Origin: JAJKIP01 sp040509055
GTDB taxonomy: Bacteria; Bacteroidota; Bacteroidia; Chitinophagales; Chitinophagaceae
Direction of reading: 5' to 3'
DNA: 10,204 nucleotides
Assembly (NCBI GenBank): GCA_040509055.1
Contig: JBEVLT010000239.1
Coordinates: 1 to 10,204 of the forward strand
Each line of letters opens with the position of its first letter. Position 1 is the stretch's first letter. A program made the translations under genes and the position numbers. A model generated the notes under the pieces. It searched no databases, was not told the origin of the DNA, and was given only the letters and a program-made list of their open reading frames with translations. This document shows, one piece after another, positions 5,944 through 10,204 of this stretch.

Positions 5944-7110
5944 TCAATTTCTTCCCGGCAGCACATAGCTTTTCACATCTTCCGCCGTAATAGTCTTGCC
6001 GGATAGGATCACCAGCCGCTCCACCACGTTGCGCAGCTCGCGGATATTGCCGGTCCAGTTATGCGCCTGCAGTTGCCGGATCGCCTCTTCGTCTATCTTT
6101 TTCCGGGCTATGCCGTAATCGCCACAGATATCCTCCAGGAACTGGTCTATCAGCACAGGCACATCGTCCCGCCGCTCGTTCAGCGAAGGCACATGGATCA
6201 GGATCACGCTGAGCCGGTGGTACAGGTCCAGGCGGAAACTCTTTTCTTCCACTTCCGTCAGCAGGTTTTTGTTGGTAGCCGCGATCACGCGTACGTCCAC
6301 GTTGATATCCTTGTCCGCGCCTACCCGCGTGATCTTTCCTTCCTGCAGCGCACGCAGCACTTTGGCCTGTGCGCTGAGGCTCATATCACCTATTTCGTCC
6401 AGGAACAGGGTTCCGCCGTTGGCTTGCTCGAATTTGCCGATCCGCTGCTTGATGGCGGAGGTAAACGAGCCTTTCTCGTGCCCGAACAGTTCGCTTTCGA
6501 TCAGTTCGGAAGGGATAGCGGCACAATTCACTTCCACCAGCGGGCCTGTATTACGGTTGCTTTTTTCATGTATCCAGCGGGCTACCAGCTCCTTGCCCAC
6601 GCCGTTTTCGCCGGTGATGAGGATACGGGCATCGGTGGGCGCCACTTTCTCAATCGTTTCCCTGATCTTCTGCATCTGCGCCGAATCACCTATCATTTTC
6701 TGCACGCGGCTTACCTTTCTTTTCAGCGTTTTGGCCTCCGACACCAGGCTGCTGCGGTCCATGGCATTGCGGATGGTGATCAGCAGCCGGTTCAGGTCCG
6801 GCGGTTTGGAAATATAGTCATATGCCCCTTTCTTCACCGCTTCCACGGCCGTTTCTATATTGCCATGCCCCGAGATCATGATAATCGGTACATCGGGGTT
6901 GATCTCTCCGGCCTTTTGCAGGAATTCGATGCCATCCATCTTCGGCATTTTGATATCGCACAGCACCACGTCGTAGGTGCGTTCCCTGAATGTCTTCAGC
7001 CCCTCTTCCCCGTCCGAAGCCTCGTCGATCTTGTATCCTTCGAAAGAAAGTATCTCCATCAGGGTCTTGCGGATCGCCTTTTCATCATCTATGATCAGTA
7101 TATCAGCCAT
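5944..7110 (-). CDS. NtrC-type response regulator without DNA-binding domain
   Basis: A 388-residue two-component regulator. The receiver domain (about 1-120) has the acidic pair Asp8/Asp9, the phospho-acceptor Asp52 in VVLCDIKMPKMDG, Ser80 and Lys102. The AAA+ domain (about 135-370) has Walker A GENGVGKE (167-174), Walker B TLFLDEIGD (234-242), Arg293/Arg299 in the finger region and NIRELRN (355-361). The loop that contacts sigma-54, usually GAFTGA, reads GSFTSA at 214-219. The protein ends about 27 residues after NIRELRN, with no Fis-type helix-turn-helix, as in FlgR of epsilonproteobacteria. No remnant of such a domain is seen downstream, where the heptad-repeat element begins. It may therefore act on sigma-54 RNA polymerase from solution or through a partner (inference). 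ATG 7110 fits the start of the receiver fold. No histidine kinase gene is in the window. Confidence 0.92.
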   Translation of the reverse strand: MADILIIDDEKAIRKTLMEILSFEGYKIDEASDGEEGLKTFRERTYDVVLCDIKMPKMDGIEFLQKAGEINPDVPIIMISGHGNIETAVEAVKKGAYDYISKPPDLNRLLITIRNAMDRSSLVSEAKTLKRKVSRVQKMIGDSAQMQKIRETIEKVAPTDARILITGENGVGKELVARWIHEKSNRNTGPLVEVNCAAIPSELIESELFGHEKGSFTSAIKQRIGKFEQANGGTLFLDEIGDMSLSAQAKVLRALQEGKITRVGADKDINVDVRVIAATNKNLLTEVEEKSFRLDLYHRLSVILIHVPSLNERRDDVPVLIDQFLEDICGDYGIARKKIDEEAIRQLQAHNWTGNIRELRNVVERLVILSGKTITAEDVKSYVLPGRN

Positions 7111-7129
7111 TGAAAAACCAGTTTAGTCG

Positions 7130-7137
7130 CAAAAGTA
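7130..7137 (-). promoter_or_regulatory. Candidate -7 box of the response-regulator gene
   Basis: TACTTTTG on the minus strand (7137-7130) fits TAnnTTTG exactly and would place the transcript start about 14 bases before the ATG at 7110. No TTG is found at the usual -33 distance; only ATT occurs nearby. The call therefore rests on the -7 box and its position. Confidence 0.55.
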
Positions 7138-7208
7138 AATGAAAGAAAGGAGGAATGGAGACCGGAAACGCAGTGGTAATGGCCTGGGCCGGAACGGGCG
7201 GGAGGAAT

Positions 7209-7238
7209 AAAAAAGAGGCCGGATAGAAATCCAGCCTC
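7209..7238 (-). terminator. Intrinsic terminator after the E1-beta gene
   Basis: On the minus strand GAGGCTGGAT (7238-7229) pairs with ATCCGGCCTC (7224-7215) around a 4-base loop and runs into TTTTTT (7214-7209). The single non-Watson-Crick position is a G-U pair in the minus-strand RNA but a C-A mismatch in the plus-strand RNA, which supports the minus orientation. It lies about 120 bases after the E1-beta stop. Confidence 0.8.
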
Positions 7239-7359
7239 GCTTTAAAATCCAATATCCTATGAAAAACCACTTAACAGGCAGTTGCAGGCGGCAAAACGCT
7301 GCGCAGTGGTGAAAAAAAATCAGAAATTAACAAATTGAATCCCCTGCTACCCGGAACAT

Positions 7360-8349
7360 TTATTTTTTCAGGTACATCACTTCTTTTACCAGCTTCACGG
7401 TACGGGGTACGTCCGGCAGGGCCGCAGCGACCAGGTTCGGTGCATAGTGCAGGGGTGCATCGGCAGCCGTAATGCGGCGTACCGGGGCATCCAGGTAGTC
7501 GAACCCTTCTTTCTGGATCTGGTACGAGAGCTCGGAAGACACCGAGGCAAACGGCCACTGTTCTTCCACGATCACCAGCCGGTTGGTCTTTTTTACGCTT
7601 TCCAGCACGGTTTTCCAGTCCAGCGGGCGAATGGTACGCAGGTCGATGACCTCGGCATTGATATTTTCCTTTTCCAGTTCGGCAGCGGCGCCCAGCGCCA
7701 CTTTCATCATCTTGTTGAAAGAAACGATCGTTACATCTTTGCCTTCTTTTTTTACATCCGCCTTACCCAGCTCGATATAATATTCTTCGTCGGGCACCTC
7801 GCTTTTTTCACCATACATCACCTCGCTCTCCATGAACATCACGGGGTCTTCCTCGTAGCGGATCGCCTGCTTCAACAGGCCTTTGGCATCGTAACCATTG
7901 CTGGGCGACACCACTTTGATGCCGGGGATATTGGCATACAGCGCTTCAAAAGCCGTAGAGTGCTGCGCCCCCAGCTGACCGGCCGAGCCGTTGGGCCCGC
8001 GAAAAACGATGGGGCAGGAAATCTGGCCGCCGCTCATCGCCAGCATTTTCGAGGCGGTGTTCAGTATCTGGTCCAGCGCCAGCACGGCAAAGTTCCAGGT
8101 CATGAATTCTATCACGGGGCGAAGGCCTTTTTGGGCAGCCCCGACTCCTACAGCGGCAAAACCCAACTCGGAGATCGGTGTGTCGATCACGCGTTTGGGA
8201 CCAAATTCCGCCAGCATACCCTGGCTCACTTTGTAAGCACCGTTGTACTCGGCCACTTCCTCTCCCATTAAAAAGACACGGTCGTCTCTCCTCATTTCTT
8301 CGTTCAACGCTTCCCGAAGGGCCTCACGAAATGCAATTGATCTTGCCAT
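7360..8349 (-). CDS. pdhB: Pyruvate dehydrogenase E1 component, beta subunit
   Basis: This 329-residue protein is the beta subunit of a thiamine-diphosphate 2-oxoacid dehydrogenase E1, which together with the alpha subunit decarboxylates pyruvate and passes the acyl group to E2 lipoyl domains. Family marks are FLMGEEVAEYNGAYKVSQG (26-44), TPISELGFAAVGVGAA (57-72, with the conserved Glu61 near the cofactor), GQLGAQHS (124-131) and the C-terminal transketolase domain with VIDLRTIRPLD (234-244) and VIVEEQWPFASV (259-270). The start is set at ATG 8349, where the conserved N-terminus begins. The frame is open to 8403, but those codons include the promoter. The gene stands alone: no E1-alpha, E2 or E3 gene is adjacent, and it has its own promoter and terminator. 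A branched-chain 2-oxoacid dehydrogenase beta subunit is the alternative, but the motifs favour pyruvate. Confidence 0.92.
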   Translation of the reverse strand: MARSIAFREALREALNEEMRRDDRVFLMGEEVAEYNGAYKVSQGMLAEFGPKRVIDTPISELGFAAVGVGAAQKGLRPVIEFMTWNFAVLALDQILNTASKMLAMSGGQISCPIVFRGPNGSAGQLGAQHSTAFEALYANIPGIKVVSPSNGYDAKGLLKQAIRYEEDPVMFMESEVMYGEKSEVPDEEYYIELGKADVKKEGKDVTIVSFNKMMKVALGAAAELEKENINAEVIDLRTIRPLDWKTVLESVKKTNRLVIVEEQWPFASVSSELSYQIQKEGFDYLDAPVRRITAADAPLHYAPNLVAAALPDVPRTVKLVKEVMYLKK

Positions 8350-8372
8350 TGATATGCTGCTTTTTAAGTCCG

Positions 8373-8404
8373 CAAAAATATCGTAAGCAGGGCACTTGAA
8401 CAAA
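8373..8404 (-). promoter_or_regulatory. Bacteroidota-type promoter of the E1-beta gene
   Basis: On the minus strand TTTG (8404-8401), a 20-base spacer and TATTTTTG (8380-8373) match both parts of the Bacteroidota promoter consensus. The predicted transcript start is about 18 bases before the ATG at 8349. The element overlaps the upstream extension of the reading frame, which supports the shorter start. Confidence 0.82.
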
Positions 8405-8513
8405 TGAAACTAAAACCTGCTTTTTTTGTTACCATCACCGGAACCGTATGGTATTCAATCCTTCGCTACCGGCAGGCACATCCTGAAGCGGCAGCCTGTA
8501 TCTTTACTCCACC

Positions 8514-9530
8514 ATGGAAAAAAGCAGTTCACACTACACCATTCTCATCATCGGCGGCGGCCCCATCGGCCTTGCCTGCGCCCTGGAAGCGCAAAAGGCA
8601 GGGCTGGATTACCTGATCCTGGAAAAAGGCGCCCTGGTCAATTCCCTGTATAATTACCCGGCAAACATGACGTTTTTTTCCACCTCGGAGCGGCTGGAGA
8701 TCGGCGGCCTGCCCTTTGTCTCCAACAATGCCAAACCCACCCGGCCCGAAGCGCTGGAATATTACCGGCGCGTGACCACCGCGCACCGGCTGAATGTTCA
8801 CCTGTTCGAAGAAGTAAAATCGGTAGACCGGGCCGAAGACGAAACCACCCCGGGAAAAAACCTTTTTACGGTTACGACGGCCAAAGCTGTATATACCGCG
8901 GCGTATGTCATCATTGCTACCGGTTTTTACGACATTCCTTACCTGCTGAACGTACCGGGCGAAGAGCTGCCCAAAGTAACGCACTATTACAAGGAACCGC
9001 ATTTTTATGCCTTTCAGAAAGTGCTGGTGGTGGGCGCCATGAACTCGGCTGTGGATGCCGCGCTGGAAACCTGGCGCAAAGGCGCTGAAGTAACCATGGT
9101 GATCAGGAGCGGCGCCATCGGTGAACGCGTAAAGTACTGGGTACGTCCCGATATCCTGAACCGGATCAAAGAAGGATCGATCAAGGCCTATTTTCATTCC
9201 GCCGTCAAAGCTATTCGCACCGGTGAGGTGGATATTGAAACACCCGATGGACCGGTCACGATCCCGAACGACTGGGTAATTGCTATGACCGGCTACCAGC
9301 CCAACCTGGATTTTCTGCAAAAAGCCGGTATCGAATTATCAGCTGACGAAGTAATGTGCCCGCGGATAAACGAAGCAACGCAGGAAACGAATGTTCCCAA
9401 CCTATTCCTGGCCGGCGTGATCTGTGGCGGCATGAATACCCATCGCCTCTTCATCGAAAATTCAAGGGTACACGCGGAAAGCATCTTACAAGCTATTATC
9501 CTGAAAGAAGGTTCGAAGTTTGAGGTTTGA
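8514..9530 (+). CDS. ypdA: YpdA/Bdr-family FAD-NAD(P)H disulfide reductase-like protein
   Basis: A 338-residue two-dinucleotide-binding flavoprotein of the YpdA family (putative bacillithiol disulfide reductase, Bdr). The FAD-binding GGGPIG is at 14-19, followed by ILEKG and the family-specific NSLYNYPANMTFFSTSERL (43-61). The NAD(P)H site is VVGAMNSAVDAALE (172-185). The second FAD contact is NLFLAGVICGG (296-306), followed by the FIENSR typical of YpdA. In Staphylococcus aureus YpdA the first motif is GGGPCG and that Cys is reported as essential; here it is Ile18. Remaining Cys residues are 22, 282 and 304. ATG 8514 is chosen for its position just before the nucleotide fold. A candidate -7 box TATCTTTA at 8499-8506 would give an almost leaderless message. 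The gene is divergent from pdhB. Its last codons and stop lie inside a heptad repeat. Confidence 0.88.
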   Translation: MEKSSSHYTILIIGGGPIGLACALEAQKAGLDYLILEKGALVNSLYNYPANMTFFSTSERLEIGGLPFVSNNAKPTRPEALEYYRRVTTAHRLNVHLFEEVKSVDRAEDETTPGKNLFTVTTAKAVYTAAYVIIATGFYDIPYLLNVPGEELPKVTHYYKEPHFYAFQKVLVVGAMNSAVDAALETWRKGAEVTMVIRSGAIGERVKYWVRPDILNRIKEGSIKAYFHSAVKAIRTGEVDIETPDGPVTIPNDWVIAMTGYQPNLDFLQKAGIELSADEVMCPRINEATQETNVPNLFLAGVICGGMNTHRLFIENSRVHAESILQAIILKEGSKFEV

Positions 9531-9687
9531 GTTTACCGTGCTATGCGAGAGACTTATTGTATGAAGCCGCCGGTAAATGAACCGGATGTTTACGTAAGCG
9601 TAACACGGAAGAAGCCTGTTCGGTTTTTGTAAGCTTTCAAAATTGGATTGAGTATTCGACATTAAACGACCCAAAACCTCAAACCTC
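9510..9687. repeat. Heptad repeats bracketing the ypdA/GNAT convergent intergenic region
   Basis: On the plus strand GGTTCGA AGTTTGA GGTTTGA runs in phase at 9510-9530, and the last word carries the ypdA stop. Facing it, a minus-strand GGTTTGA (9685-9679) carries the GNAT stop, with a degraded word GGTTTTG (9678-9672) after it. The perfect 10-bp inverted repeat is GAGGTTTGAG at 9522-9531 against CTCAAACCTC at 9678-9687. The 146 bases between the arms hold a small CCGGT/ACCGG hairpin and no gene. Confidence 0.65.
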
Positions 9688-10203
9688 CCTCTTCAACAAC
9701 CAATCCGTTTGCACGTCGTCTCCCAGGATAAAAGGATGTTCCCCGAACTTTTCAAATCCCCACCGGGTATAAAAAGCAATAGCCGTTTCGTTCTTTTCCC
9801 ACACACCCAGCCAGATCACCTGTTTTGATCCGGAGCGGGCGATATCGATGGCCGCCTGCATCAGCGCTTTGCCAACGCCCTGCCCGATCATTTCTTTTAC
9901 GGCATAAATGCGCGCTATTTCCAGTGTTGGCAGCCCGGCCAGTTCCGGCGGGTTATTATCTTCGCGCAGCCTGGCATACCCTGCCGGCCGGCCTTCGCAT
10001 TCAGCCAGTAAAAACAGGTTGCCCGGCTCACTCACCTCTGCCACCAGCATGGCTATGGAAAACTGTTCGGACAGGAATTTGTCCATATTGGCGGTTGTAT
10101 TGGCCGCCGCAAACGTATCGTAAAAGGTACGCTGGCTCATCTCTGCTATCAGTGCCGCATCCTCAGCCGTAGCCACCCGTATGGTAACAGAAGCATCTGA
10201 CAT
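9679..10203 (-). CDS. GNAT N-acetyltransferase, PaiA-like
   Basis: A 174-residue Gcn5-related acetyltransferase, which moves an acetyl group from acetyl-CoA to an amine. The pattern resembles Bacillus PaiA, a spermine/spermidine acetyltransferase: an N-terminal TFYDTFAAANTTANM region (26-40), the acetyl-CoA loop in IYAVKEMIGQGVGKALM (98-114, with the Q-x-x-G-x-G/A pattern) and WLGVWEKNETAIAFYTRWGF (135-154). The substrate is not proven; polyamines are the best guess by similarity. The start is taken as ATG 10203, one base inside the window edge; the receptor-like fold begins at once (VTIRVATAEDAALI), so this is probably the true start, but upstream codons cannot be seen. The stop TGA (9681-9679) falls in a heptad repeat, giving the C-terminus KREV. 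The gene is convergent with ypdA. Confidence 0.88.
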   Translation of the reverse strand: MSDASVTIRVATAEDAALIAEMSQRTFYDTFAAANTTANMDKFLSEQFSIAMLVAEVSEPGNLFLLAECEGRPAGYARLREDNNPPELAGLPTLEIARIYAVKEMIGQGVGKALMQAAIDIARSGSKQVIWLGVWEKNETAIAFYTRWGFEKFGEHPFILGDDVQTDWLLKREV

Positions 10204-10204
10204 T

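Noticed and set aside
6061..7113. 350-codon plus-strand ORF opposite the response regulator
   Set aside because: It is the antisense shadow of a gene with clear receiver and AAA+ motifs; its translation is His/Arg/Gln-rich with no family signal.
7447..8271. 274-codon plus-strand ORF opposite the E1-beta gene
   Set aside because: It is an antisense shadow of a gene with strong E1-beta motifs, with no recognisable domain of its own.
8350..8403. N-terminal extension of the E1-beta subunit starting at 8403
   Set aside because: This part contains a full promoter match, and the conserved N-terminus begins at ATG 8349.

Overview
The window looks like a chromosomal, housekeeping-type stretch from a member of the Bacteroidota, most likely a Chitinophagaceae-like organism. 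The placement rests on protein style (a very large LepB, a TopA with a Lys-rich tail, a response regulator without a helix-turn-helix, a YpdA-family reductase) and on upstream sites matching the Bacteroidota promoter pattern TTTG-N18-20-TAnnTTTG before lepB and the pyruvate dehydrogenase E1-beta gene. Genus-level placement is inference. I see no rRNA, tRNA, CRISPR array, transposase, prophage or defence island.

Layout from left to right. The first 791 bases are the 3' end of topA (+). A 457-base stretch with no convincing gene follows. Next comes a plus-strand cluster: a SirB1-type transglutaminase-fold protein, then dps 35 bases later, closed by a strong intrinsic terminator; then csaA and an O6-alkylguanine-DNA alkyltransferase gene that overlap by 8 bases. 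Convergent to these, on the minus strand, are lepB followed by cdd, separated by an intrinsic terminator. A 217-base gap holding inverted heptad repeats separates lepB from a minus-strand sigma-54-type response regulator without a DNA-binding domain. Upstream of that lies the minus-strand E1-beta gene with its own terminator and promoter, divergent from a plus-strand YpdA-like flavin reductase gene. The window closes with a minus-strand PaiA-like GNAT acetyltransferase, convergent with the reductase gene.

Functionally the genes are mixed: DNA topology (TopA), stress protection and repair (Dps, alkyltransferase, YpdA-like thiol-redox enzyme), protein export (LepB, CsaA-like), pyrimidine salvage (Cdd), central carbon metabolism (E1-beta) and regulation. 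Most genes have their own signals, so this looks like neighbouring small transcription units rather than one pathway operon.

I did not find a clear undescribed system. The best leads are a family of heptad repeats (GGTTTGA/GGTTCGA words) that occurs in two intergenic regions and supplies the stop codons of two convergent genes; the HTH-less response regulator with a GSFTSA loop; and the YpdA-like reductase with Ile where the proposed catalytic Cys should be.
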